A DNA stretch of 64,000 nt from Veronia nyctiphanis. Its GTDB lineage: Bacteria; Pseudomonadota; Gammaproteobacteria; Enterobacterales; Vibrionaceae. Within the stretch, counting starts at the first letter, position 1. Each line of letters starts with the position of its first letter. The notes below the pieces were generated by a model. That model was not told where the DNA came from and searched no databases. It saw only the letters and a list, made by a program, of their open reading frames with translations. The stretch lies in assembly GCF_004116385.1 (NCBI RefSeq), contig NZ_PEIB01000031.1, positions 1-64,000 of the forward strand. Direction: 5' to 3'. This document shows positions 1-9,520 of this stretch, in pieces. The translations under genes and the position numbers were made by a program.

Positions 1-2189
1 CCAGACATTGCTGTATACATCGGGCGCAGCGCCAGTCGACCACCATACCGCCTCATAGATATGCCCTTTGAACGAGACACGGTCACCTTTGCTATAGGAA
101 GTTGTTGCACTCCAGGCCTTTACATCACACGTCGTTGCGTCATCTTGGACTGTGACGGTTGAGGTTACTGAATCTTCTAGTCCTTCTTGATCTAGCACTG
201 TCAGGCTTACGTTATAACGTCCGCCGATGCATACGTGTGAACAGGATTCACGTCAAATGACTCGGCACCGTCGCCAAACTGCCATTGGTGAGAGGTTACT
301 GCTTTATCGTCAGTTGCGGTGCTGGTGAATCTTGCCGTCAGCTTGTCGGTTGTTACGTTGAACTGCGCGTCAGGTGCCGTGTTGTCAGTGCCTGATACGA
401 CAGTTACGGACTTACTGATGGTGTCAGATAGTCCTTCCTGATCTGCAACGCTGAGCGTCACTGTGTAGGTGCCTGATTCTGCGTAAGCATGAAGAGGGTC
501 TTTGATGTTAGAGGTTGTCTGATCACCAAAACGCCAAGAGTAGCTGACAACCCCTTTATCGTCAGTCGACGCATTGATGAAGTTGACAGAGAGACCGGAC
601 TTCTGCGTGGTGAAGTCAGCATCCGGTGCCTGGTTCTCGCCCGTTCCTTTACCGGAGAGGGTTCCACTGATTGTGTAGTATCCCAGCGATGAATATTTGG
701 AGAAGCCGTGTTGTGGTGTGCCCTCAGCACCGCCTGAAATGACCAGTGAGTAGTCACCTGCGTTGAGGCTTTCATTGAAGGAGGCACTGCGGTCAACAGG
801 GTTGTTTGACTGAGCCACTGTCTGACCTGCACTGTTACGAATAACAGCGGAAACATCCAGCAAGCCACCACCAATATGCTCAGCGCGATCAATCGACAGA
901 TTTACCCGACCTCCGTTTTCGCCAATGGTGAAAGTGAAGGTATCTGAATCTGTATTTCTTTCAATCTGGCCGCTATTGTTCTCTGCCAGTACGGCACCTG
1001 AGGCAGAGATATCGAGTGGCTTAGTACCTGATATATCATCGGACTTGAAAGGAACAAAGCGTTGAAGAATGGCGAAGTCATCTTCACGGTTGGATGCGCC
1101 GTTATATTCACCTTTACTCCATTGATAAAGTGGGTCGCGCCAGTTGGTACCAAACCAGATGTTACCCATAACAGGCACCCACTGGTAATCTGCGATGCCT
1201 TCATGGTATTCGCCACCCGGCTGGCCGCCGTCATGGCTAAGGTGGAACAGATGGCCAAACTCATGGGCGGCGATACGGCCTTGCCCGTACGCATCATCTT
1301 CTCGGTAAAGAGTACAGAAGGTGGATGTGCCAAACGCGAACGCGCACGAAGAGCGACCTGTCTGACGATACATGGTACCGCCACCACGTTTACTTGGCGC
1401 AGCGCGGTTATATATGTCTCTGTCCGTCGTGACGTTGATGTCCAGCATGGAAAAGCTGGCAGCGACAATCTGCCATGTGGTCCAGATGAACTCTTTTGAC
1501 ACATCATAGGGTTCGCCATTTGCCATCACATTTCGTGTGTCTATCAGCAGGACATACTGAGAGCCTGGTCGGCTTTGCAGTTTACCAACATGCTCGCCAT
1601 TGTAATCACCGATATGAGGGGGCGCATCCTCCGCAGCGGGGAGCGAAAATTGCGCGCCAGCCGGTACATCACGGTGTGAGTGGTTGCCGAAGTGACAATC
1701 TGGCAAGACATCGGTTTTGGCAATTGCAGATACCGAGACTTCACCATTCTCTGTACGGTATTCGTAAGCGTCGTTGTCATTCAGGATGACCCAGCCATAA
1801 ACGGCGTCCTTGTTTCCCTGAAGAATAAACCGCGAACCCGGAATCGAGGCGATTTCACCATCAATAGACAGGGTGCCATCTGCTTCTACGAAAAGGTTTT
1901 CAGTGACAGCAGTCAGTAATTTCCCCTGACTGTCTGGTAGTGTTAGTTCCGCACCTGCAAGACTAAGGGGCTTACTCGACAAAGCACTCCTTGACAGAGC
2001 TGACGGCGCGATTCCGACACTTTGAATGAAGGCATCGGGTGTTCCCAGCGTAAGTGGTGTCGCTAGGGTACTTTGATCTTGGTTGGCGATGGCGACGTGC
2101 GGTGTCGCTGCAATCAGGCCCAGAGCCAGACAAAGTTGCTTGGTGACATTGTTGATACTGAAACTCACATCCTGTTTTTCCAGTCTCAT
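1..2189 (-). CDS. Secreted zinc metalloprotease with PPC, PKD and chitin-binding domains (3' end outside window, one frameshift)
   Basis: Probable exported metalloendopeptidase. Residues 1-36 form a signal peptide (hydrophobic stretch ending in AIA). The zinc site is HEFGH at residues 309-313 with a third His at 319 followed by Asp, i.e. a metzincin-like HExxHxxxxxHD, and a Met-turn candidate lies at M341. In classical metzincins the eighth position is Gly; here it is His. Residues about 408-515 resemble a bacterial pre-peptidase C-terminal (PPC) domain, followed by two PKD domains (about 523-598 and 602 on). The frame stops at 207, inside the second PKD. Shifting one base near 221-227 restores the PKD end and then a Trp-rich chitin-binding (CBM5/12-type) module that runs off the left edge. 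The lost base is probably one G of a GGG. The chitin module suggests action on chitin-associated protein; the substrate is unknown. Confidence 0.85.
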
Positions 2190-2742
2190 GGTGTGTTTTC
2201 CTTTGTTGATATAGTAAACACAGTGCGTTGAGCAGAATAATCACGGCACTGAATGATTCCTTTCTTTTGGGGAAACCATGTCTTTTGGGCTTATGTTTCC
2301 ATTACAACGGCTCAAGGTCAGGCCTTTTGCTTTGTGCTCTTTTTGATTTTGCTGACGCCCTCCGGCAGGGGGCATAATCGTCAGGTTTGAGCTCAGCATT
2401 GGGCGCTATTATTTGCTAAATGAATGGTTTATCAACGAGATAAAACACTGTATTGATAAAAACAAAAGAAGAGATACAAGAATGTGAAATGATAACATTA
2501 TCAATTTCAGTTAAGTGTAATTTATTCAATGGTTTATTTCTGTTGGTGCGGGCTCTCCGTCTGCCATCATTCAATGGGAATTAACAGTCTTTCTTGATCT
2601 AAGCGTTGAGTTTGATAGCAGTGATGTGTCTTCACATTTTGCACATCTCATTGAATGAAACCATCATAAGTCGTTGATGCTGGACTTCGACTTTTCCTGA
2701 CTGCACTACACTGCAAGTATTAATAAATTTACTTTGTCTGAA
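2190..2742. other. Intergenic region between divergent protease and transglycosylase genes
   Basis: About 550 bases with no convincing coding frame. It must hold the divergent promoters of both flanking genes. The stretch 2405-2530 is AT-rich, but I cannot assign a specific operator or -10/-35 pair with confidence. Confidence 0.5.
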
Positions 2743-4005
2743 ATGCAAAAACAGGCTCATTTTCTTGTTTTGATAGGATGCGTGATGAGTTATTCACTCA
2801 CTGCGTTGGCCTTTTATGCGACGGACAACGTGCCTACCATTGATATTCTCTCTATTGCACGCAGCAGTAGTTCAGAGTTTTCTCAACAAGATTTCTACCA
2901 AAGGAAAAACACACAGTCTCTCTACCTAAGTGGTTTTGATACACGAAGAGAGGAACTACTCAGGGTTTGGATGCAACCCATACAGTCTTCCCCTGAGCGC
3001 TATGTTTTTTATGGGAAGCAGCATAATTTTCGACTTATTGTCGACTATGTTTCTCGCCACATTGAATTTGAGCTGCTGAAATCTGATGCAAATAACCGCC
3101 TCGCTGATATAAGCGGATACTTGCTTCCTGAATCTATCGGAGATTGGAATTATCGATTCCTGCTTCGTCACGGGTTAATCACACTGTTCAGCCTGTCTGA
3201 GGGAGTCATCGAGCAACAAAAAGCTATTAAGCCTGCGATCCTCTTCGCTGAAATCGACAGCCATCGAGAACAACAGTTGAGTGCTGTTGATAGAAACTTA
3301 CTGCTGAGCCGGCACAATAAGCAAAGTACTCAGAGGAAAATTGAAGCAAACATTAAAGAGCGTAAGAGACGCTTGGCAATGCAGCTTAATGATACACAGG
3401 TCAGTAAATACGAAGCTATTCAGCGACATAAAGTTGTGTTTCCGCCGTATTTCTGGTCTAGAGAATATGCGTTATATCTTGACCATTTTCGATTTCATGC
3501 TGATTTGACCAATGTTGAATTAGGTTTTTTGCTGGCAATTTCTCAGGTAGAGACGGGGTTTAACCCGGTCTCTAAATACGCGGGCGCTGCCTACGGGATT
3601 ATGCAGGTGTCGCCGCACAGTGCAGGGCTTATTGTCTCTGAACTGGTTTTTCGTCGGGCGACATTGCCCACCGCCGATGCCTTGTATGTTGCTGCCGTCA
3701 ACATTTTCTACGGCACAAACTATCTATCGGCGTTGGTCAACACAACTTTTTCCGACATAAAGGACAGAGATAGCCGCTTATTATGTGCTGTTACCGCTTA
3801 CAAAATCGGTTTAGACCAGTTGTTGAAGGTCTTTGAACATCCGCAGGGAGATATTGAAGGGTTCAATAGAAAGATAAATATGTTGAGTCGTAAGCAGGTG
3901 TTCAGGCAGCTTGTCAGAGACCTGCCTTATAAAGAAGCGCAGCAGTTTGTAATCAGAGTGATGGCAGCGACGAAAGCAATGCGGCTTGACCCGCCTCTGA
4001 AATGA
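2743..4005 (+). CDS. MltC-like membrane-bound lytic murein transglycosylase
   Basis: Predicted 420-residue peptidoglycan lytic transglycosylase, which cleaves the MurNAc-GlcNAc bond and forms 1,6-anhydro-MurNAc. Residues about 85-130 (YGKQHNFRLIVDYVSRHIEF) resemble the N-terminal domain of MltC (DUF3393). The C-terminal SLT domain (about 240-400) carries catalytic Glu270 in QVETGFNP and the YGIMQV motif. The N-terminus is hydrophobic with LIGC at 10-13, which could be a short lipobox; MltC proteins are outer-membrane lipoproteins. I prefer the ATG at 2743 over an in-frame TTG at 2734. A basic, probably helical stretch (190-225) separates the two domains. It appears monocistronic. Confidence 0.85.
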   Translation: MQKQAHFLVLIGCVMSYSLTALAFYATDNVPTIDILSIARSSSSEFSQQDFYQRKNTQSLYLSGFDTRREELLRVWMQPIQSSPERYVFYGKQHNFRLIVDYVSRHIEFELLKSDANNRLADISGYLLPESIGDWNYRFLLRHGLITLFSLSEGVIEQQKAIKPAILFAEIDSHREQQLSAVDRNLLLSRHNKQSTQRKIEANIKERKRRLAMQLNDTQVSKYEAIQRHKVVFPPYFWSREYALYLDHFRFHADLTNVELGFLLAISQVETGFNPVSKYAGAAYGIMQVSPHSAGLIVSELVFRRATLPTADALYVAAVNIFYGTNYLSALVNTTFSDIKDRDSRLLCAVTAYKIGLDQLLKVFEHPQGDIEGFNRKINMLSRKQVFRQLVRDLPYKEAQQFVIRVMAATKAMRLDPPLK

Positions 4006-4072
4006 CAAGGTGTGCATGTCAATTTTTGAGGAAATAGAGCGTTTATTGGCTTCGGGTTAGTTGATTTATGAA

Positions 4073-4091
4073 CCGCGGCTTCGTGCCGCGA
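4073..4091. terminator. GC-rich hairpin between convergent genes
   Basis: CGCGGC and GCCGCG flank a five-base TTCGT loop between the convergent transglycosylase and the small Cys-rich gene. There is no clear T-run on either side, so factor-independent termination is only possible. Confidence 0.35.
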
Positions 4092-4113
4092 TTCTGCAAA
4101 AATTCTTTCACGC

Positions 4114-4359
4114 TTATTCGCCATCTCGACCCTGATTTTCAATCTTTTTAGTGCCACATGTTTTGCAAGTGACCACTAAATCGAGTTCATCTAGCTTTTT
4201 CACCAACATGTCAGTGGAACCACCAATTATGAATGTTTCCCATATCACTTTCTTAACACCACCCCAAAATGTGTTTGGGTAACGGTCTTTTTTCTCTTGA
4301 AAGTGCTGAGTATGCTTAGTGTATGCATTACACGTTTCGCAGAAGCTTTCCATTGTCAT
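4114..4359 (-). CDS. Small Cys-rich protein with two CxxC pairs (possible zinc ribbon)
   Basis: Up to 81 residues, not recognised as a named family. It has CETC near the N-terminus and CKTC near the C-terminus, spaced like a zinc-binding knuckle pair, with a hydrophobic Gly/Trp segment (WGGVKKVIWETFIIGG) between them that could be a membrane-associated helix. An AAGGAAA Shine-Dalgarno lies just upstream. The start is either the first ATG at 4359 or the third codon (ATG, 4353), which is better spaced. Probably a real small gene of unknown role, with independent promoter; a similar layout occurs in small membrane-associated zinc-ribbon proteins. Confidence 0.6.
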   Translation of the reverse strand: MTMESFCETCNAYTKHTQHFQEKKDRYPNTFWGGVKKVIWETFIIGGSTDMLVKKLDELDLVVTCKTCGTKKIENQGRDGE

Positions 4360-4603
4360 TTTCCTTTTTTACATGCCGACTACAAATCTGCCTAGTCATA
4401 TCACCATGACTGGTTAGGCAAACATTGGCGTAAACAAAATATATATTCACAGCGGCGTAAGGAATAACATTGGGTAGTTTTCTCATAGCCAATCAGATCA
4501 AAAATGGATGTTAACTGGCTGACTAAAATCATAATTTATCACAATTCATTGTCATGTCATGCAACGTTTTTGTGATTTAAATCCAAAGTGTGGAACATGT
4601 ACC

Positions 4604-5247
4604 TTATTGATTAATATACATCTTAAGTGATGTTCCTTCTTTGTCGCACACCGTTTTTACTGCAGGTTGATTGGCCATCTGGCAAGAAAGCGCCTGAGGT
4701 TTGGGAACGACAAGGGTGGCGCAGACAAACCGCTTCCCCAATGCGCAAGCATGAACAAAAAGTAGTCGCAGGCTGTCAGTGTGTTGCCGCAAAGAAACGC
4801 TGAGTTAGCCAATGTTTTATCCAGCAAGGCAAACATCTCCGTCAGTCGTTCCTCCTGCGCGCGTTTGATTGCTTGCGAATCGCCGTCTGACTCTGTATGA
4901 CGCTCGGGATAAAAATACATCATTAGTTCTGGTTGCAAACTGGCGGTGAGATAAAACAGCCACTGATGAAAGGTGGCGCGCTCAGTCGTGCCCAGTGATG
5001 GTATCAAATGACTCTCTGGATGTTTTTCACTGAGGTATAAACAGATTGCTGCACTCTCAAACAGCACAGTCTGATCGTCTACCAAGGTAGGAATTCGTCC
5101 TGTTGGATTCAGAGCGAGGTAAGCATCAGACTTTTGTGCCGCCGATTTTCTATCGACTAATTCAAGTTGATAGGGCACACCGAGGTGTGCCAATAACATG
5201 TGCGGCGCAAAGCTGGCATTTCGTGGAAAGTAAAACAGCGTATACAT
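4604..5247 (-). CDS. Glutathione S-transferase family protein (one frameshift)
   Basis: A thioredoxin-fold N-terminal domain (residues 1-78, starting MYTLFYFPRNASFAPHM, with the cis-Pro region GRIPTLVDD and the ESAAICLYL glutathione-binding segment) is followed by an all-helical C-terminal domain. The frame as read ends at 4657 after a non-family tail. One base added near 4680 switches to a frame encoding MANQPAVKTV, a typical GST C-terminal helix, and ends at 4604, giving about 214 residues, the usual GST length. The gene follows the oxidoreductase by 36 bases on the same strand, so the two are probably co-transcribed. The substrate is unknown. Confidence 0.82.
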
Positions 5248-5283
5248 GAAAGTGCCTCATAGCGCGTTTAGATAGGGATGAAG

Positions 5284-6222
5284 TTAAGTGTCGCCTTCCG
5301 CCAAAGTCCTCTCTATCATTTTTTGTACTTCAAGTGCTTCACGGAGCGTCGCCAATTTGTTCTTTTCGCCAGCCATGAGTTTGATTAGTTCGCTTAGGTA
5401 TTGGTGCTCGCCATTGACGGTGACTTCTTTCCACGTGTCGCCCTCTTTAACTTCGATCATCCGCCAATTCAGTTCACGAATAGATTTATGTTTTCCCGTA
5501 AGTTTCCATTCGAGGTAATCTTCGGCGACGACATCACTTGATGCTTCCAACCTGACCGGGATATTGCCCGAGAGGTAGTCAGCATTGACAAAGGTTTCAG
5601 ACGATCTGTCGTCGGGGTAGTTCACCTCTGCGTTTTCAAGCGTCATGGAGCCAAGCAATCGCTGGTGCATAAAAAAGAAATGCGTAACGACTTCGCGCAG
5701 AAAGCCACCTTGCTCTTTTAAGCTGAGCCAACTACTGGCATTTTCCTGCCATTTACGCGGCCACTGGCTGAAGTGAATTTGCATCTCAACATTTTCGATC
5801 TCTTCCTGGGGGATATCTGAGAGCAGTAGCTTTAGCGTATCAAGTGAGGGACTGGCTGCTCCGGGGAGGTTTACGACAGCAGGTAGGCCGCTTTTCTCGA
5901 CATCTTCAACCAGTTTTTCTGCTGCTTCTATGTCGACAGCGAGCGGTTTTTCAACCCAGATAGCCTTCTTCGCCTCGATTGCTTTGTAGCAATAATCGAT
6001 ATGGCTTGCTGGTGGCGTGCCAACATAGACAAGATCAACATCACTGCGAGTAAACATTTCATCGGGTGATGAGAGTGCGTCCGTGCCGCTATCGAGCGCT
6101 TTCAGTTTTTCTAAATCGGAATCGTAGACACACGAAACGTGAAATGAAGAATGTTTTGATAGTGCTTGGTAAATCCTTTGGCCAATGGTTCCAAAACCAA
6201 TGATTCCAACCGAAATGGTCAC
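5284..6222 (-). CDS. Gfo/Idh/MocA family NAD(P)-dependent oxidoreductase
   Basis: 312 residues. The N-terminal Rossmann fold has the dinucleotide-binding motif GIIGFGTIGQRIYQAL, followed by the family's EKPLA signature (about residue 91) whose Lys usually helps catalysis. The C-terminal half is the alpha/beta substrate domain. The start is GTG at 6222 with a GGAG ribosome site about 7 bases upstream. Family members oxidise or reduce sugars, inositols, amino acids or bile pigments, so the substrate cannot be deduced. Co-orientation with the downstream GST (36-base gap) suggests a two-gene operon. Confidence 0.82.
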   Translation of the reverse strand: MTISVGIIGFGTIGQRIYQALSKHSSFHVSCVYDSDLEKLKALDSGTDALSSPDEMFTRSDVDLVYVGTPPASHIDYCYKAIEAKKAIWVEKPLAVDIEAAEKLVEDVEKSGLPAVVNLPGAASPSLDTLKLLLSDIPQEEIENVEMQIHFSQWPRKWQENASSWLSLKEQGGFLREVVTHFFFMHQRLLGSMTLENAEVNYPDDRSSETFVNADYLSGNIPVRLEASSDVVAEDYLEWKLTGKHKSIRELNWRMIEVKEGDTWKEVTVNGEHQYLSELIKLMAGEKNKLATLREALEVQKMIERTLAEGDT

Positions 6223-6592
6223 AGTTCGCTCCAGTTGTGTTTGTGCTGTTAATGTTCAACAAGTTGCACGTTTCATTAATAGTGTAGTTTGAAACGTATG
6301 CTACCTGTTCAAACACATACTGTCCCGGATAGGCCTGAGTAAATACGGCACATATCAATAATTAAATGCATGGCCTTTTAAACTTTCTGGATGATTGAAG
6401 TCAGAAAAATAGACATTTCGCCTTTGATAACATCATCAAAAATGTAAAATAGCGATGATATTCAATTGAATCATATCTTACGATTCACTCTGTTGTTATA
6501 TTGTTAATATATAATAATAATTTAAATTAAATGTTGATGCTGGTTTTGTTCATAAATCACTCAAGATTCTCTATTTATAAAGAATAAAAAAT
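6223..6592. other. AT-rich divergent intergenic region
   Basis: 370 bases with no supported gene. It separates the oxidoreductase (leftward) from the two-component genes (rightward). The part 6460-6590 is extremely AT-rich with runs such as TATATAATAATAATTTAAATTAAA, and probably contains the response-regulator promoter. Such DNA is also typical of H-NS-bound regions, but this is inference only. Confidence 0.5.
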
Positions 6593-7267
6593 ATGTGTAT
6601 AGATATTCTTATCATTGAAGATGATAAAGAACTTGGTGATATGTTGACCTACTTTTTAAGTACGGTTGAAAACTATTCAGTTTTTCGTCATAACTCTGGT
6701 GAAAATGCGTTGAATCTGGTTATAGAAAAAACGCCCCGTCTTATATTGCTTGATATTCAGTTACCTGTTCATACGGGGTTTGAAATACTGACTTCTTTAA
6801 GGGATGCATCGATTCTTACCCCGGTTATCATGATGACTGCTAATGATAGCGAGCTTTCAGAGACAAACGCATTGGTTCTTGGCGCTGATGATTACATTAG
6901 AAAGCCAATCAGAGCTAATGTGCTGAAAGAAAGAATTAAACGACTTATTTCTCCCACTGTGAAATTACAAGAAAAACTTATCCTTTCGATGAAAGAGAGC
7001 CAACTTCTTTATCAAGATATAACCGTTCATTTATTACCCTCCGAGTTTGAAATTTTGGAGATACTTGCTCAAAGCGATGAACCAAAGTCAGTACACGATT
7101 TATTCTTTGATATTCATGGTTACGAAGCAAATGCTGATGATAAATCGATATATATGCGTTTGTCCTCGTTAAGAAAGAAAATAAGTAAATATTTTGTTGG
7201 TCAGGAGTTAATAAAAAATAAGCGAAGTAGAGGATTTTATTTAACCCGAGATATTGAAAAACAATGA
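6593..7267 (+). CDS. OmpR/PhoB-type response regulator
   Basis: 224 residues. The receiver domain (1-118) has the acidic pair E9-D10/D11, phospho-acceptor Asp54 in LLDIQLP, Thr82 in MMTAND and Lys104 in IRKP. The C-terminal winged-helix domain (about 128-220) contains the DNA-recognition helix region DKSIYMRLSSLRKKI and the wing RSRGFYL. Its stop codon overlaps the start of the kinase gene (ATGA), indicating a translationally coupled pair. Base composition is AT-richer than the surrounding genes. The target promoters and stimulus are not evident. Confidence 0.9.
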   Translation: MCIDILIIEDDKELGDMLTYFLSTVENYSVFRHNSGENALNLVIEKTPRLILLDIQLPVHTGFEILTSLRDASILTPVIMMTANDSELSETNALVLGADDYIRKPIRANVLKERIKRLISPTVKLQEKLILSMKESQLLYQDITVHLLPSEFEILEILAQSDEPKSVHDLFFDIHGYEANADDKSIYMRLSSLRKKISKYFVGQELIKNKRSRGFYLTRDIEKQ

Positions 7268-8448
7268 GAACATTTTTTTTACAAATCACACTTTCTGTTC
7301 TTCTTGGCTTTATTTTCGCAAAAGCAGTTTCTGAAGCTTACTTAACCCTTTGGGTTGAGGAATTCTCACCAGATACGCCCTCAATATGCAAACCAGGTGT
7401 CTTAAATTCTGCTGAAGAGATTTCATACTCATGCAAAGATGGCGAAACGTGCTCAGATTCATTCATTTGTCTGATTGATACAGATGTAGAGAAAATCTCA
7501 GCCTATCCGCCAATGCAAGGGTTCTCGGATGGAGGCACGCCCGTGGCGATGAAGCTGGAAAAAGACGACCCGTATGTTTTTGTCAGCAGAGCCTATGCAT
7601 TTAGGATTTGGACGGTTGATCTCTTACTACAACTTGGCTGTACCTTGCTGGTGATGGGGGGAATCTTATTTTCGTGGTCTCGCGGGTTAGGTCGGCTTGA
7701 GGAGCTTTCAAGTGCGTTGTCGTGCGGAGACCTGAGACGTAGGGTTCGTTTGCACGGACCTGAGCCGGTGAAATCTCTGATTGCCAATCAACATGCAATG
7801 GCAGATTCGATTTTACGGTTGCAGCGCAAGAAGAAACTGATCTTCGGTTCTTTACCTCATGACATCAGAACGCCGTTAGCTGCAATTCAGTTAACCACAG
7901 ATATTTTGTCGCAACATGAGGGTGACAGTAAGTTTCTGCGCAATAAGCTGTCAGGGCAGGTCTCTAACCTTAACCTAATATGTGAAAGTAGCCTCCATCT
8001 TTATAAGATCCTGAATAACGAGGTAGAGTTGCACAAAGAGCAGTTTACGTTTGAATCGGTGCTTATCGACTCTTTAGCGCTGATTCCAGAAGACAAGTGC
8101 TATCGGTTTGTGAACTGTAATCAGACCCTCATTTCTGACAAGAAGCTGGTTACCATACTTTTGCAAAACAGTTTGTCTAATGCTTTTCGCTATACCAAAA
8201 GCTGTGTTGATGTTTCCTTCAAGTCTTATCCTCATCATGACGTTATTCGAATCAACGATGATGGTCCGGGTTTTCCTGACGATGTGGTCGCAACATTCAG
8301 AAATAAAGATACGTCTTTAATTAAAAATGCCGATGGATTTGGCATCGGTTTAGTTTTGATTTATGAGCTAACCATGCTGTTATCCGGTCAGGTTGTTATC
8401 AGTAATACAGAGGCTGGTGGTGAGGTTTTGGTGGTCATAAACAAGTAG
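7264..8448 (+). CDS. Membrane sensor histidine kinase
   Basis: 394 residues, partner of the preceding regulator (4-base overlap). Two membrane segments (about 5-25 and 117-137) enclose a periplasmic domain of about 90 residues with four Cys (C42, C57, C63, C69) that could form disulfides. A HAMP-like linker (about 138-190) leads to the H-box SLPHDIRTPL with phospho-acceptor His199. The ATPase domain has an N-box (NSLSNAFRYT), a G1 box (DDGPGFPDD) and a G2 box (GFGIGLVL). All catalytic motifs are present, so it should be active. The ligand is unknown; the Cys-rich sensor could respond to redox state or a small peptide. Confidence 0.9.
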   Translation: MRTFFLQITLSVLLGFIFAKAVSEAYLTLWVEEFSPDTPSICKPGVLNSAEEISYSCKDGETCSDSFICLIDTDVEKISAYPPMQGFSDGGTPVAMKLEKDDPYVFVSRAYAFRIWTVDLLLQLGCTLLVMGGILFSWSRGLGRLEELSSALSCGDLRRRVRLHGPEPVKSLIANQHAMADSILRLQRKKKLIFGSLPHDIRTPLAAIQLTTDILSQHEGDSKFLRNKLSGQVSNLNLICESSLHLYKILNNEVELHKEQFTFESVLIDSLALIPEDKCYRFVNCNQTLISDKKLVTILLQNSLSNAFRYTKSCVDVSFKSYPHHDVIRINDDGPGFPDDVVATFRNKDTSLIKNADGFGIGLVLIYELTMLLSGQVVISNTEAGGEVLVVINK

Positions 8449-8529
8449 ATTTCTCTTTGCGAAGCTTTCAGCACAAGGAATGGGAGCTCCCTGCACAATA
8501 TGGTTTCTCGCTATAAGCTTTGTGGGGCT

Positions 8530-9267
8530 TTACTGGTTTCTCAACGCATAGTTTGTGAAGCTCATGTCCATGTCTAGTGGTCTTGCGTAGTAAAACCCTT
8601 GCGCGTAAATGTCGTACGCTTTGAGCTGGCAGTGCATATAGCTTGTTTCAATGCCTTCCGTGACGATGTCTTTGCAATGCAATATTACTGTTTCAAGCAG
8701 TGCTTTCATTGCATCGGGTTTGTCGATGTTGCTGTAGAGAAAGCGCTGGTCGATTTTGATGGCATCCCAGCGAATAAGATTGAGCACTAGATCATTGACC
8801 GGGGAGGGCAGATAGTCGTCCAGCCAAATCTGGTAGCCATGTTCTTTTAGCAGTGCCGCTGAATCCCAGAATTGCAGGTGTTGGCCAGTGAACGTATCGA
8901 TTTCTGTCACTTCTATCGCCAGTGGGAAACGCGCCATGTTGATGACTTCTTCCATGTACTTAGGTTGCACAAAGTAACGCATCGGAATATTGATAGAAAT
9001 TGTCAAATTTGCTGAGTTGTAGATATCAGCTTGTTCGTTGAGTGCGGTGATCTGGTCTCGGATGATGGTTTGCAGGCTGACTTCGTTTAGATTTGCAAAG
9101 AAAGGTTCGCTGTTTAGGCATTCTCCAGATTGGAGTTTGACACGTGTTAACAGTTCAAGTGCATGCGTTTTTAACGTTTTAATATCAATAATGGGCTGCA
9201 GGCAGAAGGTAAGGGAAGGGGAACTTTTTGTCTTGATGGCTGGCCTCTGGGCCGTATCTGTATTCAT
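8530..9267 (-). CDS. EAL-domain cyclic-di-GMP phosphodiesterase (standalone)
   Basis: 245 residues, nearly all one EAL domain that would hydrolyse c-di-GMP to pGpG. The signature EAL reads ELL (ALELLTRV), but the metal and catalytic positions seem kept: Asn in SINIP, Glu in EVTEID, the DD pair in LDDYLP, Lys in IKID, Glu in TEGIET and the Gln of AQGFYY. There is no sensory domain or membrane segment. It is convergent with the kinase gene, so the two are not co-transcribed. Either a working phosphodiesterase or a c-di-GMP/protein-binding derivative; the loop sequence after DD differs from the usual DDFG. Confidence 0.83.
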   Translation of the reverse strand: MNTDTAQRPAIKTKSSPSLTFCLQPIIDIKTLKTHALELLTRVKLQSGECLNSEPFFANLNEVSLQTIIRDQITALNEQADIYNSANLTISINIPMRYFVQPKYMEEVINMARFPLAIEVTEIDTFTGQHLQFWDSAALLKEHGYQIWLDDYLPSPVNDLVLNLIRWDAIKIDQRFLYSNIDKPDAMKALLETVILHCKDIVTEGIETSYMHCQLKAYDIYAQGFYYARPLDMDMSFTNYALRNQ

Positions 9268-9520
9268 TGCTTTCTCTTATTTGTCTGTTCTTTGACTGAC
9301 TTGTTTTAGGGGTACACGTTAATGTCGTACGAGCTGGATGAACAGTAATCAAAGTTAAGCAAAATAAAGCTCAAGGTAAGGTAGGATGCGTGCGATCACA
9401 TTCGACTTTCTCAACGCCTCGAAACTCGGGTCGTAAAAAGGTGAATGTTGTAACATCGTGACAATACTAACGATGCAACCAGACACCATTGATTGAGATG
9501 GCTGGATGAATGAGGCAAGG

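Noticed and set aside
1062-1499. Open frames on the plus strand opposite the protease
   Set aside because: Antisense shadow of a gene with strong domain evidence; no ribosome site or family match.
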